A DNA stretch of 64,000 bases from Bacteroidia bacterium. GTDB lineage: Bacteria; Bacteroidota; Bacteroidia; 2-12-FULL-35-15. The stretch spans positions 1 through 64,000 of the forward strand of contig JAURXZ010000033.1 of NCBI GenBank assembly GCA_030654175.1, read 5' to 3'. The first letter of the stretch is position 1. Each line of letters begins with the position of its first letter. Below are positions 27,601 through 37,323 of this stretch, in pieces. The notes below the pieces were generated by a model. It saw only the letters and a list, made by a program, of their open reading frames with translations. It was not told the origin of the DNA and did no database searches. The position numbers and the translations under genes were made by a program.

Positions 27601-29160
27601 ATCGATTCGGGAATTGGTATTTCTCCGGATAAACAAACTATAATTTTTGAAGCATTTCAGCAAGCCGAAGGTTCTACAAGCCGGAAATATGGTGGCACAG
27701 GATTAGGTCTATCCATTAGCCGTGGTTTGGCTGAATTACTTGGCGGTACAATTGAATTAGAAAGCGAATTAGGAGTTGGCAGTACATTTACATTGTATTT
27801 GCCTATGGATACTGTTGATGCACCTTTTGTTGAAAACGATTTTAAAACGTTATTACCAAAAAATATAGAACTCGAAGGGGTTTTTGATGCTATTAATATG
27901 ACAGAAAATGAAATTCTTTCAAAAAAACTGGAAGATATTAGTGAAATGACCAATGAGGCTGGTGATGACAGAAACAACATTTCAGCAAATGATAAAGTAG
28001 TACTTGTAATTGAGGATGATCTGATTTTTGGCAAAATAATGGTGGAGCATGCCCGTTTGTCGGGACTTAAGGCAGTTGTCGCTTCCAGTTATGTTGAAAT
28101 ATTTAATTTTGTTACCCGGTTCACACCAATGGCAATTACGTTGGATGTTTACCTTTCTGATACAAGCGGATGGAAAGTGCTGGATCAATTTAAAAATGAT
28201 CTGCATTACAGGCATATTCCTATCCATTTAATTTCCCGTGAAGAGAATAAAATTCTGGCCTTAAAAAGAGGAGCAAAAAGTTTTTTGCTAAAACCATTAC
28301 TACATCATCAGTTGAATGAACTTTTTGATGAGATCATCAAATTTAATTCAATAGAAATAAAACAATTATTAATAGTGGAGCAAGACGGGCCGGAAATATC
28401 AAGGATGGCTGATTTATTCCGGGAAAACTCAATTGAAATTACTGTGACTTCTTCTTTAGAAAAAGCAAATGAGTTGATAAAACAAAAAATATTTGATACC
28501 ATTATTCTTGATCATAGCTTACTCGATTTTTCATCTATTGACCTTTTCAGAAATATTCAAAATGATAAGAACAATCCAATTCCGATTATTATATACTCCT
28601 CCAATGAGCTTGATAAAGAGGAAATAGTAAAGATGAATACGGTAACTAATAATATTCTTCTGAAATTCGTGAACACACGCGAACGTTTGCTTGAAAAAAC
28701 ATTGATGCTTCTTCATTTTGATTATGCTCGACTCCCCCCTGAAAAACGCAAAATGATGGAAAATTTCAGGACGAAAAGTGATGTTTTAACCGGAAAAAAA
28801 ATATTAGTAGTCGATGATGATGTACGAAATCTTTTTGCGCTCACCACTGTATTTGAACGTTTTAATATTGATGTGATAACTGCAGAAAGAGGTATGGAAG
28901 CAATCAGTATGATGAACGATTTTAATGATATAGAAATGGTGCTAATGGATATTATGATGCCTGGAATGGATGGTTATGAAACAATTCGTAAAATACGTAG
29001 GGAGTATAAGAACAGTACGCTCCCAATCATTGCAGTTACAGCTCAGGCCATGAAGGGGGATAGGCAAAAGTGCATTGAGGCAGGAGCATCTGATTATATT
29101 ACCAAACCTTTAAAAATAGATCAGCTTCTTTCACTGATGAGGATGTGGTTTCATAAATAG
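24685..29160 (+). CDS. Giant poly-HAMP hybrid kinase with three receivers
   Basis: Residues about 50-565 hold a chain of some six HAMP-type repeats, recognised by repeating blocks such as [36 protein letters not shown] and [22 protein letters not shown] domain (about 585-730), a coiled coil, HisKA with His813 ([14 protein letters not shown]) and HATPase (GGTGLGLSI) follow, then three receivers. The first and third have normal acidic pockets ([20 protein letters not shown]). The second starts VEQDG and has DHSLLD, so it is degenerate. No membrane helix: this is the soluble poly-HAMP kinase type (compare fungal Nik1). ATG 24685 was chosen over a GTG at 24652, whose extra residues are unlike a start. 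Confidence 0.9.
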   Translation: MAKTTKKGKKENISISLVTMEAPLVMRKARQQGGKGTTKKEQNITTTQGNDDLNSTELLKILTEIKNGNFEFRMPSNKEGLSGEIAATINEIITNNKKLIEQFANAQNNIGKKGSLHHRIVFPEAQGEWRSGVDSLNLLISELVYPIEEMDKVISAVAKGDLTQLTPFKNNNLFQGDLDRISKEAKGLVNQLDLFTSDLSRVVKEVGSEGKLGGQIKTQGIGGVWNDISDAVNRMAVNITDNVRDIENVITGISKGDLSQKITVNAKGEFHKLKNTINTMVDLLNFFSSEVTRMGRERGLEGNIGMQMHLKDFQGIWKDFIIYINQIGSNLILQVRNIAIVTTAVSKGDFTKKITIEARGEVGDLKNTINSMIDQLNCFCSEVSRVSMEIGSEGLLGGQAHVPGVEGRWKDITDSVNMVASNYTNQVRGISKIVTSVSTGNLSQKLSINAKGEVAKLTDTFNEMIETLSIIADQVTNVAREVGVEGKLGGQAKVPEASGNWKKLTENVNLLAENLTTQVRSISEVASAVTKGDLTRNIRVDAKGEVKELKDTINLMITNLRETTLLNLDQDWLKSNLAKFNQMLQGQKDLKTVARRILSELAQVVGAHFGAFYIVAAEEVFPKLKLFASYAYKSEKHIPKEFLFGEGLVGQCALEKERIILSNVPESYVKINSGLGKIPPSNLILLPVLFENNVKAVIELGTLGTFSNTHLDFLGQLTESIGIVVNTIQTNTRTEVLLSQSQSLANALKIQQEELKRTNDELQNKAFLLFKQKDEVETKNKEVEEARRSLEEKAEQLTLTSKYKSEFLANMSHELRTPLNSLLILAQQLYENPEGNLNDKQTRYAKTIHSCGDDLLELINDILDLSKIESGFITANISNILFSEISTFVETTFKPLSETKNLKFKTEIYPGLPESIDTDSQRLNQILKNLLSNAFKFTERGEVKLKIFNAEKKWQHGNNSLSNAKQVVAFSIIDSGIGISPDKQTIIFEAFQQAEGSTSRKYGGTGLGLSISRGLAELLGGTIELESELGVGSTFTLYLPMDTVDAPFVENDFKTLLPKNIELEGVFDAINMTENEILSKKLEDISEMTNEAGDDRNNISANDKVVLVIEDDLIFGKIMVEHARLSGLKAVVASSYVEIFNFVTRFTPMAITLDVYLSDTSGWKVLDQFKNDLHYRHIPIHLISREENKILALKRGAKSFLLKPLLHHQLNELFDEIIKFNSIEIKQLLIVEQDGPEISRMADLFRENSIEITVTSSLEKANELIKQKIFDTIILDHSLLDFSSIDLFRNIQNDKNNPIPIIIYSSNELDKEEIVKMNTVTNNILLKFVNTRERLLEKTLMLLHFDYARLPPEKRKMMENFRTKSDVLTGKKILVVDDDVRNLFALTTVFERFNIDVITAERGMEAISMMNDFNDIEMVLMDIMMPGMDGYETIRKIRREYKNSTLPIIAVTAQAMKGDRQKCIEAGASDYITKPLKIDQLLSLMRMWFHK

Positions 29161-29288
29161 TAATAATAATTCAAATATGGCATAAATTCTAAAAGCTGTT
29201 AACTGAAAAATAGTTGAATAGCAAATAAATTTGAAACTTTTGCCCCTTCGCGCTTTGCGAGAGAATTTTATAATAGCAGAAAAGAAAA

Positions 29289-30560
29289 ATGTCGAATGTA
29301 ATAAAAGTTAAAATCTTACTTGTTGATGACCGTGAGGATAATTTACTTTCTATGGAAAGCATATTAGAAAAAGGTCAATACCAATTAGTCAAAGCGTCTT
29401 CAGGCAATGGTGCTTTGAAGATCTTATTGAAAGAATGGGATTTTACGCTTATTTTAATGGATGTGGAAATGCCTGGGATGAATGGGCTTGAAACTGCAGC
29501 TATGATTTACCAACGTGAAAAGTTGAAACATATTCCGATCATTTTTATCACGGCAAACAGTTATGGAGATGAAAAACTTTTTAAAGGATATGAAACCGGT
29601 GCCGTGGATTATATCTATAAACCTATTCAACCCGATCTATTGTTTGCTAAGGTTGCTGTTTTTGTGGACTTGTACCGGAAAAACCATCAGTTATTGGAGC
29701 AAGAGCAAAAACTAAAGGCAATTAATAAGAATTTAGAAATTGAAATAAGGGACAGAATTGCATCTGAAGAAAAAGTAAAAGAATTAAATAAACAATTGCT
29801 GAAAAATATTGAAAAACTCGAATCAGCAAATAAAGAAATGGACCAGTTTGCAAATATTGCTTCGCATGACCTGCAGGAACCACTCAGAAAAATAAGGATG
29901 TTCAATGATTTTATTGTTTTAAAATATCGAAACAAGTTGGATAACGAAGGTCAGATGTATTTGGATAGAATTAAAATAGCCTGTGAACGGATGCAAATTC
30001 TGATCAATGATATTCATACCTTCAGCAAAATAGATGTCACAAAAAATGATCTTGAATATTCGGATATGAATATACTTTTCAAAGAAGTTTTATCAGAAAT
30101 GGATACATTAATTAAGAAAAAAAATGCAAAAGTATCAATCGATCCACTTCCTTCATTATACGTTTTTCCCTCTTTAATGAAATTGCTGTTTCGGAATTTA
30201 TTAAGTAATTCTCTTAAATTTTCAAATGATGACCTGGAGCCTATGATTCGCATAACCGCTATTATGGAAGCACCTGATGATTCCTCAAGTAAGATTAAAG
30301 TAAACAAATATTGGAGAATTAATGTTCAGGATAACGGAATTGGCTTTGAGCAACAGTATGCAAATAAAATTTTCACCTTTTTTAAACGTCTTCAGGGGAA
30401 TTCTGAAAACGAAGGAACAGGCGTTGGATTATCCATTTGTAAAAAAATTGCGGACGTTCATCGGGGACATATCAGTGCAAAAAGTGTAGTAAATAAAGGA
30501 ACTGTGTTTACAATCAGTTTGCCGGTTGAAACGTCTTTTGCTGCGATAAGTCCCTCTTAA
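29289..30560 (+). CDS. Receiver-first histidine kinase
   Basis: N-terminal receiver (about residues 5-125; LLVDDREDN, LMDVEMPGMNG, YKPIQP), a coiled coil (130-180), HisKA with His193 (NIASHDLQEPLRKI) and HATPase (about 295-415; NLLSNSLKFS, GTGVGLSICKK). No PAS, GAF or membrane segment, so its input is probably phosphorylation by, or contact with, another kinase. It lies 128 bases after the poly-HAMP kinase, the likely source. It is the last gene of the signalling run and is convergent with the CotH gene. Confidence 0.9.
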   Translation: MSNVIKVKILLVDDREDNLLSMESILEKGQYQLVKASSGNGALKILLKEWDFTLILMDVEMPGMNGLETAAMIYQREKLKHIPIIFITANSYGDEKLFKGYETGAVDYIYKPIQPDLLFAKVAVFVDLYRKNHQLLEQEQKLKAINKNLEIEIRDRIASEEKVKELNKQLLKNIEKLESANKEMDQFANIASHDLQEPLRKIRMFNDFIVLKYRNKLDNEGQMYLDRIKIACERMQILINDIHTFSKIDVTKNDLEYSDMNILFKEVLSEMDTLIKKKNAKVSIDPLPSLYVFPSLMKLLFRNLLSNSLKFSNDDLEPMIRITAIMEAPDDSSSKIKVNKYWRINVQDNGIGFEQQYANKIFTFFKRLQGNSENEGTGVGLSICKKIADVHRGHISAKSVVNKGTVFTISLPVETSFAAISPS

Positions 30561-30611
30561 CCGAAAAAATATATTTACATTTTTATTGAGAGGGGCTTCA
30601 AAGGCTTAGTT

Positions 30612-32768
30612 TTATTGTCCTCTCAGTTTAACTGTTTTTTGATAAACAACAAGAGTGTTCACACTCAATTTTAAGAAATATATTCCTATCGCAAGTTGTG
30701 TAGTAGCAATATCTTCCTGATAAGTTCCAGCAACTTTATTTTCCTCAAAAAGAACTTGTACCTGTTCTCCTAATACATTCAATAATTCTATTTTCACTTT
30801 AGCCTGAGTGTTAGAAGATAAATTATCCGGGACTTCATAAATAACACTCAAATTATTAGTAAAAGGATTAGGAAAAGAATTCATTGAAACTTCAGGAGGT
30901 TTTTCCTCCTGGATCCCAACGTTACATGACGATCCTAAAATATGCGAGTCTAGCCATGGAATGCGGCTGGCGATCCAGTTCTTTAGATCATTTACTTCAC
31001 CTGTGTAATTCGCATTCAATTGCGCCTGAGGGTTGGGAGCAATAAATGCACCTAAAATTGGCCATTGGGTAAAGTTCCGCTGTTGTGCTTCATTAAGCAT
31101 ATTAGTTTGTGCATCAATGTAACTGTTCAAATAATTAAGGTCTAAAAGGCTCACGCGCAATTCTTTCCAACGGCAATAAAGTTTGTTGGAGAAATTACTG
31201 TCCTGGAATAAACGATTCCACCATAAAGGACTGGGATGCACAGTATCAGGGAGTTGATATTCCCATCCATTAGGAGCAAATGAATTGCCATAATTACAAT
31301 TGTGCCAGGCAATATCATAATCCCATACTGGTCCAATGTGTAATTTTCCTCCATGAGAAATATTGTCTTTATACAGATAAGTACTTAACCGATAAGCATC
31401 CACATTTTTACTAAGTTCATTCATAATAAAATAATCAATAAAGGATTCCACATCCATGTATTTTTGATATCCAATTGTTGGATCCGCGAAGTAGGGGGAG
31501 TTCAATGCAGTTTCTAAACTATCCATAAAATTATTAATATAATTTTTTTGCGGGACAGTGATAGCTATATCTTTTGGATAAACATACTGATAATAGAAAC
31601 TCGAATTGTTTTGTGCATTTCCACCAAATAAGGAGTACCAGCCATCTTCATCAGGTCTGTCAATTTTTAGTATATACCCACCCGTAATTTCAGGATACGA
31701 ATTTTCACTTGGTTCCAGCTTTGAAACATTAATTCTGTCATCACCTCGTTTTGGTTTTTCCGTTAATGCATATATTCCTCTGTATTCATTATTTAAAACT
31801 AGTTCCACGTCTTTAGTACGAGGAGCGTAGTTACCCATTTGCCTGAAAATATCATAAGTAATTGAATTTCGCATCATGCTTTTATCGGCATAAGAAGCTG
31901 TTAAAACCCAATCACTTTCAGGGGGCATTCCAAGCAAGGAAGTGTTAAGTTCAACCCCGGACATGTCTGTTGTTTCAAGCGCAAACGATTTTTTTTCAAA
32001 ATTTTTGGATGTATTGCCTCTGATCCTGATCATGGTTTTGCCATTGTAGTTGTTCCTGATGTCTGAGGTATCGTTTCTCTGCCCTGGTCCATTATCAATT
32101 ATCCCCATATTAACTAATATTTCAGAATCAGTTATTGTGAGATTCCCAGTATTGATAAAAACAATCGGAAGATTGGATGAAGTAAATATTACCGGTTTAG
32201 AAGGTGAATTGCCGAAATTCAAACTCCAACTGATCAAATTACCTGAATTTAAAAAAGCAAGGTAATCATGAACCCAAAGACGCCAGGTCCCATTTCCAGT
32301 TTGACCATTATTAAAACGCCCCAAATATCCGGTTGGCTTAAAGGTCCCTGTATAAGGTGCCTCCGATAAAGTAATAGATGTATTTACCCTGCTGTCGAAA
32401 CAAGTATTGGTATAATTAGCACCATTACAACTACTTCCTGGGGCAAGTTCCACAATTCTTCCATTAGGTGATTCCAAATAAATGAAAAGTTCTTCATCCG
32501 TAGGATGGTTTAGGTTTATGCAAACAGATTCTACACCGAAAGTGCTATCCAATTGTGATGGAACAAGACCTGAAACCAAAAGACTAAAATAAGTGGTTTG
32601 CCCGGTGTTTAAAATCGGCCCTCCGGAACCGTTAAATACCTGTGCCTTTGCGAGGAATGGAAAAAAGAGGAAAAGAACAATAATAACTGAAAGCATTTTT
32701 GTGTAATCAACTTTTTGTTGATTTAAACAGCTTATTATTTTACTAAAGAGAGGTAAATATTTTTTCAT
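30612..32768 (-). CDS. Secreted P-domain/CotH protein with T9SS sorting tail
   Basis: Signal-anchor-like hydrophobic segment at residues 24-42 (ending AKAQV). Residues 44-190 resemble the proprotein-convertase P domain (VCINLNHPTDEELFIYLESPNG; GNGTWRLWVHDY). Residues about 205-600 form a CotH domain (RIRGNTSKNFEKKSFALE; NNEYRGIYALTEKPKRGDDRI; GGYILKIDRPD; GPVWDYDIAW), a family of atypical protein kinases of spore coats and fungal surfaces. The final ~80 residues (SFPNPFTNNLSVIYEVP ... VKLRG) are a type-A T9SS sorting domain. It should be secreted or surface-bound. Kinase activity here is a family-based inference. Confidence 0.88.
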   Translation of the reverse strand: MKKYLPLFSKIISCLNQQKVDYTKMLSVIIVLFLFFPFLAKAQVFNGSGGPILNTGQTTYFSLLVSGLVPSQLDSTFGVESVCINLNHPTDEELFIYLESPNGRIVELAPGSSCNGANYTNTCFDSRVNTSITLSEAPYTGTFKPTGYLGRFNNGQTGNGTWRLWVHDYLAFLNSGNLISWSLNFGNSPSKPVIFTSSNLPIVFINTGNLTITDSEILVNMGIIDNGPGQRNDTSDIRNNYNGKTMIRIRGNTSKNFEKKSFALETTDMSGVELNTSLLGMPPESDWVLTASYADKSMMRNSITYDIFRQMGNYAPRTKDVELVLNNEYRGIYALTEKPKRGDDRINVSKLEPSENSYPEITGGYILKIDRPDEDGWYSLFGGNAQNNSSFYYQYVYPKDIAITVPQKNYINNFMDSLETALNSPYFADPTIGYQKYMDVESFIDYFIMNELSKNVDAYRLSTYLYKDNISHGGKLHIGPVWDYDIAWHNCNYGNSFAPNGWEYQLPDTVHPSPLWWNRLFQDSNFSNKLYCRWKELRVSLLDLNYLNSYIDAQTNMLNEAQQRNFTQWPILGAFIAPNPQAQLNANYTGEVNDLKNWIASRIPWLDSHILGSSCNVGIQEEKPPEVSMNSFPNPFTNNLSVIYEVPDNLSSNTQAKVKIELLNVLGEQVQVLFEENKVAGTYQEDIATTQLAIGIYFLKLSVNTLVVYQKTVKLRGQ

Positions 32769-33218
32769 GTGAAATGATTTATTGCAAAAAAGGGTACAAA
32801 AAATATTTTTTTGATAAGTAACCTTGTTATCCTAAAAAAAGAACAAATATTTTATGCGAAAATAAACTTGTTTTTATTGTTGGAATCCAAATTTTCGTTC
32901 AACTTGAATTTTCAATAGCCTGAAAATGAGAAAAAACAGATATGAGAGTTTATCATTTCCACTACATACCACCGTAAGGCTTTATTTTATTGACATTTTA
33001 AACTAATGGATAATTCTGTTTGACAAAAAAATCATCGTTAATTCAAAGATTCTAATTGCCAAAATCTGTTAAATTTCAGCTAATAATACAATTTCAATTG
33101 ATGTAAAACGTTAAATAAATATTGATCGATAAGGGGGAGATTAAATAGCCCGAATCAATAAAAATAATAGCCCGGCAGAGGTTCTCTCTCATTTTAATAT
33201 TCACTAAAACAAAACATC
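32769..33218. other. Gene-free divergent region
   Basis: About 450 AT-rich bases between the divergent CotH and glycosidase genes. Both promoters must lie here, but no complete TTG-N18/20-TAnnTTTG pair was recognised, and no hairpin or small ORF stands out. Confidence 0.5.
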
Positions 33219-34928
33219 TTGAAGAAATTAAAAAAAATCTATTACATAAGCCTTTTAACCTTGAGTTTATCGTTTTCAATAAAATATGGCTTTTCACAAA
33301 CTATTCCGAATCATTTTTTCGGAGAAAATGCATGGATGCCAGATACTATTGGCGATCCTAATGGGAACATTGATCCTCCTTTTATTTTTAATGGAAAATT
33401 GCATAAAAACTGGAAAAACATAAAAAATAGTGGTGCTACCATTATTCGTTTTGGCGGTATCGCTGCAGATAGAAATATGCCTACCAAACATCAGTACATA
33501 AAAATTATTGATTCTATACGTGCTAATGGTATGGAGCCAATGATTCAGGTACCTTTTTTCAATAACCGCTATACTAAACAGCAGGCGGCTGATTTAGTAA
33601 CTTACATAAATGTAACAAAAGGAAGGAATATCAAGTATTGGATCATTGGAAATGAACCCGATCTTAGCTATTCGTATTCTACTTCCACACAAATAGCAGC
33701 CTATTTCAAGCCATTTGCTTCTGCAATGAAGAATGTGGATCCTTCTATACTTATTATCGGGCCTGAAATTGCAAGTTTTAATAAAACAATAATTGACGGT
33801 TTAACTACCCCTGGTGGAGCAAGTGATATTACAGGAAAAGATGCAGCAGGCAGATATTATCTTGATATTATTTCATTCCATGCGTACCCTTTTAGTGGTG
33901 CTCAAACAAGGGCTTCGGTGATATCAAAGTTAACCGACCCGGGTCAGTTACAGGATGATATAATTTATTTGAATAGCAGAGTTGCCACTTGTAATTCTTT
34001 TCATGCAAGAACAGGAACATCAAAAATTAAAACTGCCATTACCGAAGCGAATGTAAATTGGCAAAACAATCCTTCCGACAATCTAAATGGCCTCGGTGCC
34101 AATAGTTTTATTGGAGGACAGTTTGTTGCAGAAATGATGTGTATTGGAATGAAAAACAGTTTGGATATCTTTAATTTATGGAGCGTGGTGGAAGGTAATT
34201 CAGTAGTAAGTAATATTGGTTATATTAATGGTTCCACAGGGGTTAAGAAACCATTATATTATCATTTTAAACTTTTAGCGGATAATTTTAAAGGAGAATA
34301 TGTTGATGGCATTACCAATCAGGTTAACGTGAAATCTTATGGAAGTAAAAATTCCACCCAGGTTTCTGTATTAATTTTAAACCAGGATCTGACCAATAGC
34401 TTTAATTATAAAGTTCAACTAAATTCAACTCCTATTACTGATGCCGTTGCTTTAAAAATTAATATTGATGCCGGAATTGCTATCGCATATACTGATGTAG
34501 TTGCAAGCCAGTCGTCTGTATTACTTACATTTAATTCGTCAGGAGCCCTGATTAGAAAAACCGAATACTCCCTTACCGGAAATGCGATGGCTAACTTACC
34601 TCCAACTGTTACCGAATATCTTACTACCGGGGTAACTCCACCTATAATTATTGATAAAGTTCCTTTTGATGTGAAAAATGTATATCCAAATCCAAGCGAA
34701 GGGAAATTCACTGTTGAATTGAATAAAGATAATGCTGGTGAAAAAGAGTTTGATGTAAAAATTTACAATATTATGGGACAGGAAATTTACAATCAAAAAT
34801 CTACTTTCATCGGTGGTACTGAAAAAATTGAATTGCCCCCATCCATTGCTAGCGGTGAATACATTATGCGAGTAAAGGAAGCCAATGTGGATAATTATCT
34901 GGTGAGGAAAATTGTTCTTCAAAAGTAA
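33219..34928 (+). CDS. Secreted clan-A glycoside hydrolase with T9SS tail
   Basis: The start is TTG: the codons right after it give a standard signal peptide (MKKLKKIYYISLLTLSLSFS, cleavage near GFSQT) and no ATG fits. The catalytic TIM barrel covers about residues 30-370. Asn-Glu in IIGNEPD (Glu146) is the likely acid/base and Glu276 in AITEAN the likely nucleophile, as in GH51/GH39-type enzymes. A beta domain follows (about 375-455). The last ~80 residues (VYPNPSEGKFTVEL ... VRKIVLQK) are a type-A T9SS sorting domain, so it is displayed or secreted. The substrate, perhaps arabinan or xylan, is not determined. Confidence 0.82.
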   Translation: MKKLKKIYYISLLTLSLSFSIKYGFSQTIPNHFFGENAWMPDTIGDPNGNIDPPFIFNGKLHKNWKNIKNSGATIIRFGGIAADRNMPTKHQYIKIIDSIRANGMEPMIQVPFFNNRYTKQQAADLVTYINVTKGRNIKYWIIGNEPDLSYSYSTSTQIAAYFKPFASAMKNVDPSILIIGPEIASFNKTIIDGLTTPGGASDITGKDAAGRYYLDIISFHAYPFSGAQTRASVISKLTDPGQLQDDIIYLNSRVATCNSFHARTGTSKIKTAITEANVNWQNNPSDNLNGLGANSFIGGQFVAEMMCIGMKNSLDIFNLWSVVEGNSVVSNIGYINGSTGVKKPLYYHFKLLADNFKGEYVDGITNQVNVKSYGSKNSTQVSVLILNQDLTNSFNYKVQLNSTPITDAVALKINIDAGIAIAYTDVVASQSSVLLTFNSSGALIRKTEYSLTGNAMANLPPTVTEYLTTGVTPPIIIDKVPFDVKNVYPNPSEGKFTVELNKDNAGEKEFDVKIYNIMGQEIYNQKSTFIGGTEKIELPPSIASGEYIMRVKEANVDNYLVRKIVLQK

Positions 34929-34978
34929 TTGAAGACCAACCGGATTTATATAATATTCTAATCTAAGTACTTAAAAAA

Positions 34979-35011
34979 AAGAGGCTGTCTCAAAAGTCGA
35001 GACAGCCTCTT
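34979..35011. terminator. Bidirectional terminator
   Basis: GAGGCTGTCTC pairs with GAGACAGCCTC around a seven-base loop, flanked by an A-run before and a T-run after. It sits between the convergent glycosidase gene (ends 34928) and the minus-strand gene ending at 35017, and can stop both. Confidence 0.9.
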
Positions 35012-35016
35012 TTTTT

Positions 35017-35886
35017 TTAATAATTTTTAGAAACAACCATTCTTTTGGTTTGTGAAAAACCGTCTTTTTTCAATACATAAAAATAAATCCCATTTGGTTT
35101 AGTCGCTGTTTCTAAGGGAATAGCATGCGTACCGGCTTTCATTTCCTCGTTAATTAATGATGATACTAAATTTCCAAGCATATCAAATAATGCGAGGGAA
35201 ACCAGGCCTGATGAATTTAACTGGAAAGTAATAACGGTATTTTGTTTTGCCGGATTAGGGCTGTTTTGAAAGAGCTTAAAGGAATGAGATGCATCAATCA
35301 TTGAAATACCGGCAGGGGGCATTAATGGCGGACCAGATATATCATCAAAATAAATTATTTCCATGCTGGTGGAAAGTGGATCAAAAAGAAGAATAATTTT
35401 ATCTATTTCAGTTGGTAAAACCATACTTCCTGCCGGAGATTCGTAATAATAAAATGTTACCTCCTGCCAGGCATTTTGAACCGTTGTTGTTGTTACATAT
35501 GAACTATGCGTACCTGCAGGAAAAGAATCTATGTTCTTCTTACCCAACTGCAATTGTATTTGAGAGCCAACAGGTGCACTGGAGTACACTTTCATGGTAA
35601 TTTTAGGAGCTTGTGTGCTACTGTTAGCGTACGAACTAACATCTGTTAACTTCATATCAGGATATAATCTGATGATATCATACAATGAGGTATTTCTAAG
35701 GTATTTAGCGCAATAGCTGCTGGTATTTATGCTGTCTGGGGCAGGATTAAGAGCAAAGGAATCAAGGATCCCAGTACTTAATCCAAAACTTATGACTTTG
35801 TTTCCCTCAAAATCACAATAATTTTGCTGTCCCGCAACCTTTTGAGTAATTATAAAAACTGTAATAAAAAAGCACATTTTTTTCAT
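35017..35886 (-). CDS. Secreted glycan-binding-like protein with T9SS tail (copy 1)
   Basis: Signal peptide (residues 1-19, ending VAGQ), then one beta domain (20-190) with NYCDFEGNKVISFG, SAPVGSQIQLQLG, NAWQEVTFYYYE and IIYFDDISGPP, and a type-A T9SS sorting domain (about 205-289, FKLFQNSPNPAKQNTVI). The beta domain matches the proteins at 9434-10123 and 35993-36862 and resembles presumed carbohydrate-binding modules of Bacteroidota. The protein is a tandem duplicate of the next gene upstream, 106 bases away. Nearby glycosidases support a role in surface glycan capture; binding itself is inferred. Confidence 0.75.
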   Translation of the reverse strand: MKKMCFFITVFIITQKVAGQQNYCDFEGNKVISFGLSTGILDSFALNPAPDSINTSSYCAKYLRNTSLYDIIRLYPDMKLTDVSSYANSSTQAPKITMKVYSSAPVGSQIQLQLGKKNIDSFPAGTHSSYVTTTTVQNAWQEVTFYYYESPAGSMVLPTEIDKIILLFDPLSTSMEIIYFDDISGPPLMPPAGISMIDASHSFKLFQNSPNPAKQNTVITFQLNSSGLVSLALFDMLGNLVSSLINEEMKAGTHAIPLETATKPNGIYFYVLKKDGFSQTKRMVVSKNY

Positions 35887-35992
35887 GAGCTAAAATTCCC
35901 TTTCAATATATTAGAACATATTACATTGTTTTTTTACGTATTATATATATAAACTAAATAAAAAAAAATACTCATTTTTTGATTTCTGTTTT

Positions 35993-36862
35993 TTAATAAT
36001 TTTTAGAGACAACCATTCGTTTGGTTTGTGAAAAACCATCTTTTTTCAATACATAAAAATAGATCCCATTTGGTATAGTCGCTGTTTCTATAGGAATAGC
36101 ATGCGTACCGGCTTTCATTTCCTCGTTAATTACTGATGATACTAAATTTCCAAGCATATCAAATAATTCAAGGGAAACCAGGCCCGATGAATTTAACTGG
36201 AAGGTAATAACGGTATTTTGTTTTGCCGGATTAGGGCTGTTTTGAAAAAGCTTAAAGGAAGGAGATGCATCAATCATTGAAATACCGGCTGGGTTAATTA
36301 ATGGCGGACCAGTTAAATCATCAAAATAAATTGTGTCCCTATTGGATGAAAGAGGATTGAAAAGAAGGATTATTTTATCAATATTAGTTGGTAAAACTGC
36401 GCTTCCAACAACTGATTCATAATAATAGAACGTTATTACCTCCCAGGCATTTTGAACCGTTGTTATTCCGGCATATGAACTATGTGATCCTGCAGGATAA
36501 GTATCAATGCTCTTCATACCCAACTGCAATTGTATTTCAGTGCCGACAGGTGCTGTCGAAAAAAGTTTCATTTTAATTTTAGGTGCCTGAGCGCTACTGT
36601 CTGCGTATGCAGTTACATCTACTAACTTCATATTAGGATATAATCTGATTATATCATACGCTGTTGTATCTCTGATATATTTTGCGCAGCGGCTACTTGC
36701 ATTAACACCATTTGGATTTACATTAAGCGCAAAAGAGTCGAGGATCCCTGAACTTAAACCAAAACTTAGGACTTTATTTCCTTCAAAATCACAATAATTC
36801 TGTTGTCCGATTACCTTTTGAGTAATTATAAAAACTAAAATAAAAAAGTATAATTTTTTCAT
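35993..36862 (-). CDS. Secreted glycan-binding-like protein with T9SS tail (copy 2)
   Basis: Same length (289) and domain order as its neighbour: signal peptide (ends VIGQ), beta domain with NYCDFEGNKVLSFG, TAPVGTEIQLQLG, NAWEVITFYYYE and TIYFDDLTGPP, and a type-A T9SS tail. The tails of the two copies differ at about 5 of 95 residues, the beta domains at roughly a quarter, so binding faces have diverged while the sorting signal was kept or homogenised. It is the upstream gene of the pair on the minus strand and probably carries the promoter for both. Confidence 0.75.
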   Translation of the reverse strand: MKKLYFFILVFIITQKVIGQQNYCDFEGNKVLSFGLSSGILDSFALNVNPNGVNASSRCAKYIRDTTAYDIIRLYPNMKLVDVTAYADSSAQAPKIKMKLFSTAPVGTEIQLQLGMKSIDTYPAGSHSSYAGITTVQNAWEVITFYYYESVVGSAVLPTNIDKIILLFNPLSSNRDTIYFDDLTGPPLINPAGISMIDASPSFKLFQNSPNPAKQNTVITFQLNSSGLVSLELFDMLGNLVSSVINEEMKAGTHAIPIETATIPNGIYFYVLKKDGFSQTKRMVVSKNY

Positions 36863-37323
36863 GGCTAAAAATGTTTAGGAAATGGTTGTTTGTGTAATTA
36901 TCATATCACAAACGTAAAATAGATTATAATTTTTTGATCTTAAATTCGACTGTTTAGCGCTTTGTTTGTTTGAATCGAAAAAATAGATAGCTTGAGTTTT
37001 ATCGTGATTTTATAATAAATGCTCTATTCAAAAAATGTATAAAATGAAGGAAAATCAAAATAGATATATTTTATTTTAAATCCATAATTTCTGCAAAGAG
37101 TGAGATCACAACTTTTTTTGGTACGATTTTAAATAGTGATATCCAATAGAAAATTACAATTGACCAATTATTTACTTCGGCTATTAAAAAATCGATATCA
37201 TCGAATTTGACTTAAGTATTGTAAAACAAGATTTAGGTTTGCACTCTAATAATAAAAAACACCACTACTTATTCTGTTTTCATTATGCCATGACGACAAG
37301 AATATTTTTTTAGTTTTTATCAT
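36863..37323. other. Gene-free divergent region
   Basis: About 460 AT-rich bases between the duplicated secreted genes and the GT4 gene. TAGGTTTG at 37234-37241 is an exact -7 match 82 bases before the GT4 start. TTTG (37206) and TTG (37219) lie upstream of it, but at 24 and 12 bases, not the usual 17-21. Nothing else seen. Confidence 0.5.
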
